From assembly GCF_000143415.4 (NCBI RefSeq), contig NW_003314274.1, positions 669,878-733,877 of the forward strand: a DNA stretch of 64,000 bases. Direction: 5' to 3'. The DNA is from Selaginella moellendorffii. Its lineage: Eukaryota; Streptophyta; Lycopodiopsida; Selaginellales; Selaginellaceae. Below, in pieces: positions 25,171 through 37,712 of the stretch. Both the position numbers and the translations under genes were made by a program. Numbering within the stretch: position 1 is the first letter of the stretch; every line of letters starts with the position of its first letter. The notes below the pieces were generated by a model that saw only the letters and a list, made by a program, of their open reading frames with translations, had not been told where the DNA came from and did not search any database.

Positions 25171-25718
25171 CGGCCTTCAAACAAGATAGGATCCCGAGAG
25201 CTAGCAACTGTAAACATATTCGTAAATACATTGGAAATAATTAATCCAGGGATAGGGTTTATGATTAGGGTTTAGGGTTAGGGTTTAGCAAATGTACTTG
25301 TTCGAAGAAAGAAAAGAAGATTTCGATTTTACCACAAGTCTCGAGTTCGCCGGAGATCTCTTTCGGAAAACGTGGAGGACGAGGGAGTTCTGGCGAGATT
25401 GCTTAAACCCTAAACCCTAACAACAAGATGGTGGTGGTGATCAAGATGTCCAAATGTACTTGGTCGCAGAGAGAAAAGAAGGTTTCGATTTTACCACGAA
25501 ACGATGATGCCTTTCGGAAAACGTCGGACCGATAAACCCTAAACCCTGAAGAAAACATAGTAGGGTTTAAGGCTAAGCCCTAAACCCTAAACCGGTTGGC
25601 TTCTTAGTACAAAAACTCAATTTAGAAAAAGTTGATAAGGCTACAAAACCAGGAAAATAAGACTTGGTTCGCGAACGTGGTTTGCGTTTTTCTTTTTGTG
25701 ATTCTTGTTTGCTCATCT
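25171..25718. repeat. Telomere-like motif cluster with duplicated ~80-bp module
   Basis: Lies between the convergent 3' ends of SABRE and RPL8. Short runs of the plant telomere unit (TTTAGGG/CCCTAAA) occur at 25251-25289, 25405-25421, 25533-25548 and 25561-25593, in both orientations. Between them a module is present twice, 25290-25373 and 25452-25524, sharing AAATGTACTTG, a GAGAAAAGAAG-like stretch, TTTCGATTTTACCAC and TTTCGGAAAACGT, with a ~12-bp length difference. No coding potential is seen. Confidence 0.8.
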
Positions 25719-26685
<967 letters not shown>

Positions 26686-27555
26686 TGCTCCTAGCTCGCT
26701 CGCTCCTGCCCTAGCCGCTGGAAAGACAAAACGCCCTAAATTGGACGGCTAAGACCGCAAACTAATCTCAGCCGTCGATGGACAACGTAAGATTTTAGGG
26801 CATTGTGAAGAGCAAAGAAAATCTGGAGTGATGAAGAGAATTGGAGCGAAATGGCTTGACATATTAGAGATGGAGTGGACTTCCTAGAACCCTCTTTGTA
26901 TAACTTTCTTTAAAGTGTTGGTCACAACATTAATTCTACTACATTACGGCTAATCTATTATACTTATGCTTATTCTCAAATAAACATAAAATGTTTTATA
27001 AAGAAATATTCTATAAATATCTCATTTTCTATGATCTTTTTCTAATATTCTAGGATATTCTTTAATCTATTTTTCAGTGTTTAAATTTCTAGTAAAAAAA
27101 AATCAGCAATTGCAAGTGGATGACATTGCTCAAGATATCAGATATAATCACATAATCTCCCTAAGATTCAAACTTAGAGTGAAAAAATATACATGTAGGA
27201 AGAGGAATGAAAACCAAAAAAAAAAGCCTAGATAAAGTTGGCAGGAACAACAATCAATCAGCTTATCCCAATCCACGGGTTTCATGCTTCATATATATTG
27301 TATTATAGTCCATTTTGCCCAGTTTATAAAGCATGAGACCCTAATTACATGGATGTTCCAAGCACGGATGCTTGATCTTGCTCTTGCCAATGGGAGAGTA
27401 GTTTGGTCCTAGCTGCTGGTATTACAGACAACGTAAAATCCTCTAACATAGTGACATAATGAATGAATGAATGGATCTGGGCAAATCTCTGCATATTGGT
27501 GAATCACACAAACAAGCTTTCGTCTTGGTTCTTCATCATCTCCAAGCAAGTTAAT
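26686..27555. other. AT-rich spacer upstream of RPL8
   Basis: The first ~150 bp is probably the RPL8 promoter. From about 26880 to 27330 the DNA is strongly AT-rich, with no convincing frame or repeat structure. The last part is the 3' flank of the minus-strand DYW PPR gene. Confidence 0.6.
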
Positions 27556-29925
27556 TCACCAGCAATCAGAGCACGAACAAGCTCCACCATTAAAATGATG
27601 GAATCGGTAGCAATCCCTCACCACAATTTCTCTCTTGGTGTTCTTGGACGTGAGCTTCATCACGACATGGCAATCCTCGCAGATCCGCAAGTTCTTGATG
27701 ATGGTGATCTTGCTCCCCTCCTTCGTCCCGATCAATCCAAACCCCAGCGCCAATTTTTCACTGTGATGCCACAGCAAATTCTCCCGGTGCTCGTCCTCCA
27801 CATCGTGGAGCACCGATCCCACATCCGGGACATAATCCTCCTCGCTCTTGAGCACCACTCTCAGCTCATCCAGCCGCTCGTAGATCTCCCCAGTTCGAGG
27901 ATGCGATCGATCCTTGACAGCAAACTCGTGAACCCTGTTCTTCACCTCAATCCAGCTGCGCCCGGGCTCCTTCCTCGCCCCATTCTCGCCCATTCTCCTC
28001 CGTATCTCCTCCGCCTCGTCCCATCGCCCCGCCGCAGAGTAAACATTCGAGAGCACCGTATAGCTCGCGCCATGGCTAGGGTCGATTGCTACGATCGCCT
28101 CCGCTGCTCGCATTGCCCGATCCTGGTCCTTGTGGATCCGGCATGCGCCCAGCAGCGCCATCCACGCCGCCGCGTCGGCAGCGATCGCCATCGATCGCAA
28201 GAAACCCTCGGCCTCCTCCAGCCATCCCGCGCGGCCTAGGAGATCCACGACCGCGCCATAGTGCTCCACGCTGGGAATCAAGCCATAGTCGCGGGAGATT
28301 GCGTAGAATATTCGCGCGCCGTCCTCCACCTGGCGCGCGTGACTGGACGCTGACAGGGCGGCCGTGAAGCTGATTGGGTCTGGAGATATTCCTGCCAGCT
28401 GCATTTCATACAGTAGCCGTACCGCCATGTCAGCATAGCCGTGCTGCGCGTACCCCGCCATAATGGCATTCCACGTGCTGACGTTGCCCTGCGGCGCCGC
28501 GTCAAAGATTCCCCGCGCGGCGTCCAGGTCGCCGCACTTCGCATACATGTTCACCAGCGCATTCCGGACGAGAATGTCGTGGGGGTCGCAATCGCCTGGA
28601 CATTCCGCCATCCAGCGGTGGAGATCGCGCCCCGCGCTTGCCGCCGCCCCGCTAGTGGCGCAGGCGCCAAGAACAGCGACTAGAGTGAATTTGCTGGGGC
28701 GGATTCCGAGCTGGAGCATCTGGCGGAAGTGGAGGAGCGAGCCATCGGCGCGGCCGAATTGGGCGTGCGCGGCGATGATCGCGTTGAGCGTAATCACGCC
28801 CGGGTGCTGGATCGCGGCGAAGACCTCGGCTGCGCGATCCAGGCGGCCGCAGCGCCGGTACATGCTCACAAGCGCGGTGGCGACGATGAGATCCGAATCG
28901 TAGCCGTGGGCGCGCGCGTCCCTGTGGATGGATTCGCCACGCTCGAGATCGTCCGGGCAATCGCACGCCTCGAGCACATTGACGAAGGTCACGCCGTCTG
29001 GCCGTATGGTCATTCTTCCATATAGATCAAGAGCCTCAAAAACATGCCCGTTTTTGGCAAATGCTGCGATCATGGTGTTCCACGAGCACACGTCTCGCTG
29101 ATCCACTTTTTCGAAGATCTCATTAGCGCGACTGATATTCCCGCCACGGCCAAAGAGGTTGATGATAGAATTTGCGACGGTGGTCACGGATATCAGTCCC
29201 GAATCGATCGAACACGCATGAATCAAGTTGCCGCAGGTGGTGATCTTGGCAGCTATTCCAGCGACGGCGCTGGCGATGCAGATGATCGTCACCGCGTTTG
29301 GAGCAATGCCCTGGAGCAGCATCTCGCGAAAGACGCGAAGCGATTGCTCCTTCTCGTCGCCACGGGAGTAGACAGTGATGAGCGCGTTCCACGACACGAC
29401 CCCGCGCTCCTGGATCCGATCGAACGCGTCTTTAGCGCGATCTAATCGCCCGCAGCGGCCATACATTCCGATGAGCGCAGTGCCCACCACGAAGCTCCGA
29501 TCGAATCCACTCTTCTTGGCGAAGTCCTGGACGATCTCGCCCTCCTGGATCGTTCCCGGCGCCTTGATCAAGCTGAGAAACACCACCGCATCCGGCACGC
29601 TCCCATCTTGGAGCATTCGCTGGAAAAAGAGCAGCGATCGAGGGAAATCCCCGGCCTGGGCGTTTGCGCGAATCACCGCATTCCAGGACACGGCGTTGCG
29701 CCGGGGCATTCGATCGAGCAGGAGCTCCGCGTCGCGCGAGCTCTCGAGCCGGGCATACATGTGGAGGAGGTGATTGGAGAGGAAGAGGTGATCGCCATAG
29801 CCACTCTCAATCACCCGGCGGTGGATCTTCCTTCCCTGGTCCAGCGACGTGGATTCGTCTACTAGTCGCGCGAGATCCCTCCAGGAATCCACCGGCGCGG
29901 CCGGGGGAAGAACACTCGAGATCAT
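27556..29925 (-). CDS. DYW-class PPR RNA-editing factor
   Basis: Intronless, 789 aa. PLS repeats span about residues 20-560 (VVSWNALITVYSRG, ALVNMYAKCGDL). E1/E2 motifs follow (AWMALLGACRIH; ASYTVLSNVYSAAGRW), then the PG box (KEPGRSWIEVKNRVHEFAV) and a complete DYW deaminase domain. The zinc and catalytic signature is visible as HSEKLALGFGLI (HxE) and CEDCH (CxxCH). The closing tripeptide is DCW, not DYW (CSCSDCW, then stop). DYW domains carry out C-to-U deamination of organellar transcripts, with the PPR array choosing the site. It is the only one of the four PPR genes here with the full catalytic end. No clear transit peptide is seen, but the Ala/Pro/Ser-containing N-terminus could serve. 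Confidence 0.95.
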   Translation of the reverse strand: MISSVLPPAAPVDSWRDLARLVDESTSLDQGRKIHRRVIESGYGDHLFLSNHLLHMYARLESSRDAELLLDRMPRRNAVSWNAVIRANAQAGDFPRSLLFFQRMLQDGSVPDAVVFLSLIKAPGTIQEGEIVQDFAKKSGFDRSFVVGTALIGMYGRCGRLDRAKDAFDRIQERGVVSWNALITVYSRGDEKEQSLRVFREMLLQGIAPNAVTIICIASAVAGIAAKITTCGNLIHACSIDSGLISVTTVANSIINLFGRGGNISRANEIFEKVDQRDVCSWNTMIAAFAKNGHVFEALDLYGRMTIRPDGVTFVNVLEACDCPDDLERGESIHRDARAHGYDSDLIVATALVSMYRRCGRLDRAAEVFAAIQHPGVITLNAIIAAHAQFGRADGSLLHFRQMLQLGIRPSKFTLVAVLGACATSGAAASAGRDLHRWMAECPGDCDPHDILVRNALVNMYAKCGDLDAARGIFDAAPQGNVSTWNAIMAGYAQHGYADMAVRLLYEMQLAGISPDPISFTAALSASSHARQVEDGARIFYAISRDYGLIPSVEHYGAVVDLLGRAGWLEEAEGFLRSMAIAADAAAWMALLGACRIHKDQDRAMRAAEAIVAIDPSHGASYTVLSNVYSAAGRWDEAEEIRRRMGENGARKEPGRSWIEVKNRVHEFAVKDRSHPRTGEIYERLDELRVVLKSEEDYVPDVGSVLHDVEDEHRENLLWHHSEKLALGFGLIGTKEGSKITIIKNLRICEDCHVVMKLTSKNTKREIVVRDCYRFHHFNGGACSCSDCW

Positions 29926-29980
29926 AGCGCGCGAGAAAAGAGAAAGGTCAAACAGAGCGAATATTCATTAGACGACTGGG

Positions 29981-30538
29981 TCAAAGGGGCCTTTGAATCT
30001 CGTAGCCACGCTTGGAGAGTTCTTGGAGAACGCTCGCCAAGGTGTTTGGATTCGAGAAAACCTCCTTGACAAGACAATTCTCGATGGCTTCCAGTTCTTC
30101 TCTATCTTGATCCGCCACCTTTTGCTTCTTTGGCGGTGGAAGTCGGTGATACCCTTCGAGAATGTCGTCCACATTCAGCAGTGAAGGATCGTGCTCCTTA
30201 TCCACCTCTTTTATCGGAATTGGATCATCATCCTCCTTGTCAACCTTTGGCAGCCGTAGCTCGTGCTTATCCGGAGTTAGATCATCCTTTTTGTCAACTT
30301 TTGGTAACGGAGTTACGTGATCTTTCCCATCGAGTTTCTTCCTCTTGAGGCTTGGAATCGCGTTGTAAAGCACTGGAAAGGAGCGCAAAAACACTTAAAA
30401 GGAGCCAAATTCCACCCAGAAACCTTGCTTACGTCTAAACGGATTAAACGATGGCTTCCTCTCATTCTCCGCCTTGGCCGTCTACACGAAAACAACTTGA
30501 GAACGAGGCAACGAAAAAAAAGCATAGAACGTTACCAT
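29981..30538 (-). CDS. Small charged protein of unknown function
   Basis: Inferred three-exon gene: ATG alone at 30538-30536, exon 2 at 30481-30433, exon 3 at 30372-29981; 444 nt, 147 aa, all joins in phase with GT..AG borders. The protein begins MTAKAENERKPSFNPFRLL, has a basic KRKK patch, then imperfect charged repeats (PKVDKKDD, PKVDKEDDD, KEVDKEHD), then a Leu-rich probable helical end (LASVLQELSKRGYEI). A TATATAT box near 30590 on this strand supports transcription. I do not recognise the family; basic stretches near KRKK and KKQK could be nuclear-localisation signals. Position of the start codon exactly at an exon end is unusual but seen in plants. Confidence 0.6.
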
Positions 30539-30655
30539 CGCCAACCTACAGAAGAACACAAAACCACAGAACTACAAAACCTAAGCCCCCATATATAGTC
30601 TAAAACTTGATTTCATCTTATTAAAAGGAAGAGAGTTTTTAGAACCTGGGCGGAG

Positions 30656-33190
30656 TTAGAGAGTGATCACCCAGCTGGGCGCATCACTTCGGCACCCAGC
30701 CAGCGTCCTGTACGCGTACAACTTCTCAACCGGCTCGCTGCAATCCATGACAAGCTCTCCGCCACCTTTCTCGCCACCTTCGCCACCTTCAGCGTCACCT
30801 TGCTCGCGGATCACCTCGACGTTGAGCCTGGGCATCGCCCCCGCCAGCCAGCCGCAGCCGGCGAGGCTCACCCTGCAAGCCGACATCCACAAGAACCTCA
30901 TGGACTCGTACTGGTGAAGCCCGGCGAGCAGCGCCGAGTCTCCGAACGGGCTGTCGCGGATCTCCAGCTTCCGGAGCCTCGGGCAGCCGCTGAGTACGTG
31001 CTGCATGGCCGCGTCCGACTCCCCGGCGAAGGCCACCGAGAGCGTCTCCAGCTTCTTGGCGTAGTGGCCGATGTACTCGAAGGCCCTGTCCGAGAGCCAG
31101 CCCGAGACGGCGAGGCGGGACAAGTTCTTGCAGTTCTTGACGATGGCGCCGAAGCCTTCGTCCATGGTCTCGCCGGTGATGTAGTCCCGCTGCCGGGGGG
31201 TGATGATGCACAGGCGGAAGCGAGTGAGCATCGGGCAATTGGTGGCGACGGTCTCGATGGCCTGGTTTGTGCACTGCTTGCAGAAGTAGAGCACGGAGGA
31301 GAGGTTTGGACAGCCCTGCGAGACGGCCACCAGGCCAGCCTCGGTCACCGAGCCCTGGCCACCGTGATCGGTCGGGAAGACGCGGAGTTCCACCAGGTTC
31401 TTGCAGGTCTCGCCCACGGTTTGCAAGCCCCGGTCCTCGACGGAATCCAGAACCTGTCACACAAAAGTCTACTTATGAGTTTTCTGAATGGGACGAAGTT
31501 CCTGGTAGGATAACTTTGTCAAAAATGAGTGACAAAGTTCCTGGTAAGAAGAGTCAAGGAGAGGTGATACTGGTGGTAAGAAGCTTGCAAACTTTGTCAA
31601 GGATGAAGCATGGAAACTTAGTGGTAAGAAGATTAGAAGCTTTGTCAAAGAGGGAAGCTTGAAAACTTGTAATACTGTGCAAACTTTGTCAAGAATGAAG
31701 CGTGGAAACTTAGTGTGGTAAGAAGATTGGAAACTTTGTCAAGGAGAGGAGCTTGAGAATGGCATTGGCAACTTTGTCTTGGCGAGCAGCTTGGTAGAAG
31801 GAAGCTCGGAAGCTCCTGGAGGGAGGCTGTGTTCCTGCTGGAAGAGAAGAACAGGCTTGGAAGAGAGAAGCTTACCCAGAGAGTCTCGAGCTTGGGACAG
31901 CGCTGGATGAGCTTGGCAAACTCGGTGGCCCGGATGGTGGCGTAGCTCAAGTTGAGCGACAGGAGGTTCTGCGCCAGGGGATAGATCAGCGGGATGAAGA
32001 TCGGCTCCACCATCCAGAAGCCCGAGAGGTGGCGGAGATCCTTGCAGTTTGAGAGCGCGGTGCGGAGCTCCACGTACTGCGACCAGTTTTGCATCTGCGA
32101 GTAAGTCCCGGTGCCGAGATCGGTGAGCTGCGGGGCCTTGACGAGGAGGCGCAGGAGCTGCTCCAGAGTGACGCCTTTGTTGAGATTGAGCTTCTTGAGG
32201 GAGCGGCAGCGCGAGACGAGCTTCTCCAGGCACTCAAAGTTGACATCGCTCTCCAGGCACGAGAAGTTTAGAGTGACGAGCGTGTTGCAGCTCTCCGGGA
32301 AGTAGCTTAGCCACTCTCCACCGCGGTCGTCTACCAGGCACTCCTGAAGGTCTAGCTCTTGCAAGTACCTGCGAGTATGACGAGCATAGCGGTCAGAAAC
32401 CACCACCAAAGCTAGCTAGCCGCTCAATCGTACGAAGTTCGAGAGCTCTACAGCTTTAGCTAGGAGAAAACTCGCTCGCTAGCCGTGCTAGAGACGTGCA
32501 CGACTGTCAAACAATGATCTCTCGAGAGACTTCTCAAAAAGAAAGAAGAAATGACTGTAAACTGATGATCTCTCGAAACACTTCTCACAAAGAAAGAATG
32601 AAACGAAGAGCTAGAGAGAGAAGAAGCTTGAGTTACCTGCAGTGGCTGGTGATGGCTGCAATGCCCTCGGTGCTAAAACCATCGCAGTTGACGAGGTTGA
32701 GAGCTCGAAAGTTTGGCAGCAACTGCGAGATCATGAAGAGGCTCTCGTCCGACACGGTCATGCGCTTGAGCCTGAGCGCTTCCAGCCACGGGTAGCTCTC
32801 CACGATGACGGGCATCCAGGGGTGGAAGAAGGCCCCCCAGTTTGGAGGAACCAAGCTAAAGTCGGCGAAGCGAGGCTTCCCCTTGAGAGTCATCGACTTG
32901 AGCCGTGGAAACCTCCGGGTGAGAATGTCTGGAGACACCGCGTAGCAATTCCCGATGAACACTGCTTCTCGGTTCCACCCCTCGGCCTTGTACCACGCCT
33001 TGCAAACCACGGACACGGCGTTTCGATCCTTGTGTCCCGTGACGAACTTTAAGACGTTCTCCAAGACTTCGTCTGGGAAAGTTGTAAGCCTCCCTTGTTC
33101 TTCCTCCTCCTCTCTTTCGTCCTCCTCTTTCTCTTGTTCGAGCTCCATGAAACTATCCTTGTGCAACACTACCTCGTCGTCCCGGATCAT
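30656..33190 (-). CDS. TIR1/AFB-type auxin receptor F-box protein
   Basis: Three exons, 33190-32637, 32368-31876 and 31453-30656; 1845 nt, 614 aa (Arabidopsis TIR1 is 594). After a ~30-residue acidic Glu-rich start comes the F-box (FPDEVLENVLKFVTGHKDRN), then leucine-rich repeats in the TIR1 pattern: WYKAEGWNREAVFIGNCYAV, FPRLKSMTLKGKPRFADF, LRHLSGFWMVEP, VFPTDHGGQG, CIITPRQRDYITGETMDEGF and MRFLWMSACRVSLAGC. The F-box binds ASK/SKP1 in an SCF ubiquitin ligase. The LRR solenoid binds auxin, with InsP6 as cofactor, and captures Aux/IAA repressors for degradation. There are two in-frame candidate ATGs (33190 and the later MELEQE). Introns are 268 and 422 bp, longer than elsewhere here. The seed-plant miR393 target stretch is not conserved at the sequence for SMRFLWM. 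Confidence 0.96.
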
Positions 33191-36100
33191 CTCCTTCTCC
33201 CCTCAAACTTAGTAGCGACTACCACTTGTGTGACTATAACTCCAATTCTTCTTCGAGCACCTACACAGCAAAGACAGTTGCTGGTGTCAGTTCCTTTCCC
33301 CTCCCCACGGACGAAGGATGATTCCTCTCACAACTTTGCAGGCAAAAGAGAGCGAGCGTTTTTAAGTCCCTCCGGAACGAACAAACACAAAAGAAAGAGA
33401 AAAAAAGGAAGAACAAAATAAAACAACTTTAAAGAAGAATTCCAAGTCGCACACACACTTCATTCCACAGTGAGTGAGAGTACCTCTTCCGGAAGAAATA
33501 AGTGAAGGGAAAAAAGGGATGCATGGCCAAGAGGTTGGAGTGAACAAGACAATGCCACGACTCTCCCGTGAAGGGCCACCGAGGAACAATCAAGAGGGAG
33601 GAGACGTGGATAAGAAACTACGAGCAGCTATGGAGGAGCAACAGGGCAGTACAAGTCTAGAAATCCAAAGCAGAAAAAGCAAGCACGCACCAGCCAGCCA
33701 GCCAGCAAAGAAAAACGCAAAGAACAAGAGCACCAAAACAAGCAGCGAGCGTGCACTAGTACCACAGCGATGGAGTCTTTAGGCAAAGGGAAATCAAAGG
33801 TAAAATAAATAGCAAGGCTGAGGATGACAGACCAGCAAAAAGAGCTCGCGGGAAAGACGAGACTAAACGAGAAATCTGGCGATGAGATCAATCAGAGAGC
33901 CGTGCTGACCGCTGCATTGTTGGTGAAAATTAAAACTACTCTCAGAATTCAAGGGTGGTAGTAAAGAAAAACAATAAAAAAAAAGAAAAAAGAAGAAGAA
34001 GAAGACTACGAGGAAAAAACACCAAAAGCAAAAGCTGTAAAAATCAAGAGACGATTCTTTCGGCTCTCACTCGCTCAAGCTTTGCGTTGGATTTCCACGC
34101 ACAGAGACAAGCAATCAAAGCGGTGGAGACAAATAGACTTTTCCCTCGCTCATTGTCAGCCCTGTTGATACTGATGTGACCAAATATCTCTCACGTCTTA
34201 TAGCCCCCACTCCTTGAGCAAGCACGCAAAAAAAGAAGAAAAAAAAGAGAAGAAAAAGAGAAACGCCATGTTCTTCAGTCGCAACTCTCAAAACCCAAGA
34301 AAAATAAACCCAAAACCAAACCCATCCGATACCAGGGAGGAGAAGTCTTACCGCTTCAAGGACGGACAAATGCCACGGCTGGGCATTTTGCTGTTGGGCA
34401 GCCAGTACAGAGTGAAAAAGCTTCGTGTCACTGGAATGGGGGTCCAGCATCGCGCTTGTTCCTTCGCTTTGTAGCCTCTTTTACCACCACCATGGCCTTC
34501 AATCCCGGGAACCCAACACGGATAAGATGAATCGGCCGCGAACCCACATCTCAGATTTGCGAGGAGGCAGCCTGTGCTTTCGATTCTTCCCTTGACACAG
34601 ACTAGGGGAGAGGAGGAGAGAGAGAGAGAGAGAGAGGAAACAAAGGGGAAAAGGAAGATAAAATGCTGCCCCCCAGAAATGTGTAAACTAAAGGCCCAGG
34701 AAAGGAAACATTGTATAAAATTTATATATGTGAGATACTTTGGCTGGGCTTGCTTGCTTGCTTGCTTGCTCCTTTGTCTTGCTGGTTGTTTGCTTGGCTT
34801 GCTCTCCTATGGTCTCAAAGACATTGGGCTACTAAAACTAATCATTCATGTCAGCTCCTACTAGAGAGAAAAGGAGGAGGAACACAAATATTTTGTGGAG
34901 ATGGCCCATGAGATTTTGGAGATGTACAGCTGCCTACTTGTTGGTTTGGTGCTGGCTCTTCTGTTCCCAGTTGAAACAACCAGACCGGGTTAGTGGAGAG
35001 AGAGCATAAACAAAACAGGCTAACTTGTTCTCATGTTGGCTTTGTCCTAAGTGGGCTGCTTTGCTTACATCTGTAACAAAGAATGTGTAAGTGAGTAGTA
35101 GTGATTACAGGAGGAAGGTGTGGAATCAAAGCAGATTGAGAAGGGCTTTTGTCAGAGGAATCCCAGGAGAAGACTGGTTCTCCCCCCTAATAAATAATGT
35201 TAGAGAGAGAGAGAGAGAGGATAGAGGTCATCTTTTGAGATAGAGAGAGAAAAAAAGAGGAATAGAGAAATGATGCCTTGCCAGATCCATCCAGTGCCTG
35301 CCCTGCCCTGTTTGGGGGCTATAACATGGAGTTTTTGATCATTTTCCAGGCCCAAACAAACAAAGCTCTGCTCACCAGCCAGGGAATGCAGAGACCCAAC
35401 TCTTTTGTGTGTGAGAGAGACTCTGTGCATGAGAGGGAGAGTTTGTGCGTAAACACCAAGGGAGACTGATTGCTCCCCCAAAGCTTCCAGCTTCGAAGTG
35501 TTTGTTAAGATTTTGGTGGGAATATCTTTCTCCTCTCTTTTGCTTGTTTCTAGGAGGAGAGGAGAGCGCAGAGGAGGTTGCTTCAGAATCTTTGACCAGC
35601 TAGGAAGAATAAATTCCTGCACCCAGAGGCCAAAAACAGATGACTCTCCTCTCCCAATGTCATTTGCACTCCAGGGCCAGCCAAGAGGGATGAAAGAACA
35701 AGGATGGAGGGAAAGATCTCAGCTCTTTGTGACTGTCAGTACCTCCTACCTAGGTACAGCCAAAGGGCAAGATTGCAATTGCCAAATGCCAGCCCACAAG
35801 AGAGATGAGGTGATGCATCAAGAAAAAAATTTGGTTTTTTTTTCTTTATGAGTGCCACTTTTCTGGAGCTAGCCTGCCTCTGCTGCACTTCTGCCTGCCT
35901 TTTCTCTGCTGCACACAAGTCCCAGGAAGAGGCATTTGTGGTGCTGGTTATTTGTTAGGTGGTCTCTTGGCTTGGACCATGATTTCAGTTATTCTATCAA
36001 CTAATTTTGTTTAGTGTCAAATTGGTTAACATTTTCCTCTTCCACTTTACAGACAGGAGATTGCACAAATGATGAAACTAATTTTTACGAATCATTCCGT

Positions 36101-37712
36101 GGATCATGGGCAGACAAGGATACTTTTGTATTGTTTGCTGGTTTGCAGTTTTCTGTTCTGGATTTCACGGATAAACAAGAAATCTAGCAAAGTAAGCACA
36201 TGAATATTGGCAGATACTTGAAGCTATGGACTTTCATAAAAGAAAAATATAAAATATAAATGTGTTGAAGTGGACAGTATATGTTTTGATTTTATAAAAT
36301 TTATAAACAAAAGTGTATGGTCTAGTGGTTTATATCTCTTTCAGATATTATTGTAATTTACACTATAGTTTTTGTAGGCTCTAGGTTGTTAAATTTATCA
36401 ATGATTATTTTATTAGATAATGATGCAACTTTTTTATTGGAGCTTTTCAAAAAGTGAGGCATTAGAAAGAAAGTCTTGGAGCTCAAATATTCTTTGACTT
36501 TTAGTTTAAGAATTACAAATAGAAAATAGAAGATAGGTTTGGATGAGGGCTTGGGGACAATCGGTGTAGAGTGATGCAGTTGTACAGACTAGCTAGCTCA
36601 CAACGCAAGAAGATTATTTTCGTGGCCACTTTTGATACGCATTCTACCAGGTCAAACAGGCCAACCTTATCTACTTCGTGTTCCCGAGTTTTTCCGTTTT
36701 CTTTTATCTCCTTGAAGTGCTCACTAAAAAGATGGCTATAGGTGATGCTTCCTTGCTCCTTTGTTTGTTTGCTAGTTTGTTTCTATGGTACCTCTTAAAG
36801 GTAAAGGTCGGTGGTCTCATTTTTATGCTCGTTGTGGGCCAGTGTTCCTCTGTTGCATATGTTATATATATGTTGTAGAGTGGATGTGATGTTATTGTGT
36901 TGTGGTATGTGCGTTTACAATCTTAAAAATGTAGTATTTCTATGGTGGAAAGATCTTGTACCTCATTGTAATTTTCTTCTCTCCTTCTTTCTAGATGGTG
37001 TCTCTTCACCTTCTGGGCAAGAGATGTCATTGTCGTGTGAAATTGTTGGGAACTTAAGGATTGAAATCAAGGCCTCAAGCGTTGAAGAAAAAGAAGGGGA
37101 GAAGCGCATAAAGGAGTAACACTCTCTTATACTTGCATGCGCAGTATGATTCTTTGTCTCGCTCTTTCCGAGCAGTCCTATGTAATGCAGGCATGTCAAG
37201 CTTGTACACAAGCGCTCTAGGAGATGCAACAAGATCGTTTTCTTTGATATTCACGTCTTATTACTTTCTCTTTCCTTACCTTTTTTCTTTTTTGTCATGG
37301 AGAAGCCAAAGAGCTCTCTTTGTTGGTTGGCTTGTTTGATTGAGAACTTTGAAGGCAGCGCAAGTCTTCACATGTTAAGATCCATTGAAGGAGTCCAGAT
37401 GAGTTTGAAAGTTGGACTTTGAAACCTCAGAAGCACATGGTTTTCTCCCTCTCTAGTGGAAAATCCTCTGCAGTGAGTTTGGTAGTAAATCCATCCAAAA
37501 GTCCGTGGATAAGGCTGATTGCCAAACACCAGTTGGAGTATTTCTTTTCAGTTCATCCAGATAATCTCATTTCATAGTTCATTCCAGACAATCTCAACAT
37601 GAGGATTAAATTGGTGGTGTTATGGAGAGATCTTCAGGAGTTTTATTGTGAAACCAAAAATAAACAAACCAAACCTTGCAACGCAAACCTTATTCTAATG
37701 CACTAAATCGCT
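33191..37712. other. 4.5-kb region without recognisable gene
   Basis: Upstream of TIR1/AFB on its strand. A splice-acceptor-like site near 33260 on the minus strand suggests a 5' UTR intron. Simple repeats include GA tracts near 34617-34637 and 35201-35219, a (GCTT)n run near 34750-34772 and A-rich purine tracts near 33960-34010 and 34225-34262. The section 36180-36560 is AT-rich. Open frames such as 35498-35851 and 36678-37119 look random in composition and resemble no family I know. It could hold TIR1 leader and regulatory DNA, or a non-coding RNA. Confidence 0.5.

Noticed and set aside
30860-30930. miR393 target in TIR1/AFB
   Set aside because: About eight mismatches in 20 positions against the seed-plant target at the corresponding codons.
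30800-31513. 237-codon plus-strand frame opposite TIR1
   Set aside because: Antisense to a clear LRR exon; no recognisable domain.
36678-37119. Two overlapping plus-strand frames upstream of the methyltransferase region
   Set aside because: Composition is Phe/Leu/Cys-rich and random; no start context, splice structure or homology that I recognise.
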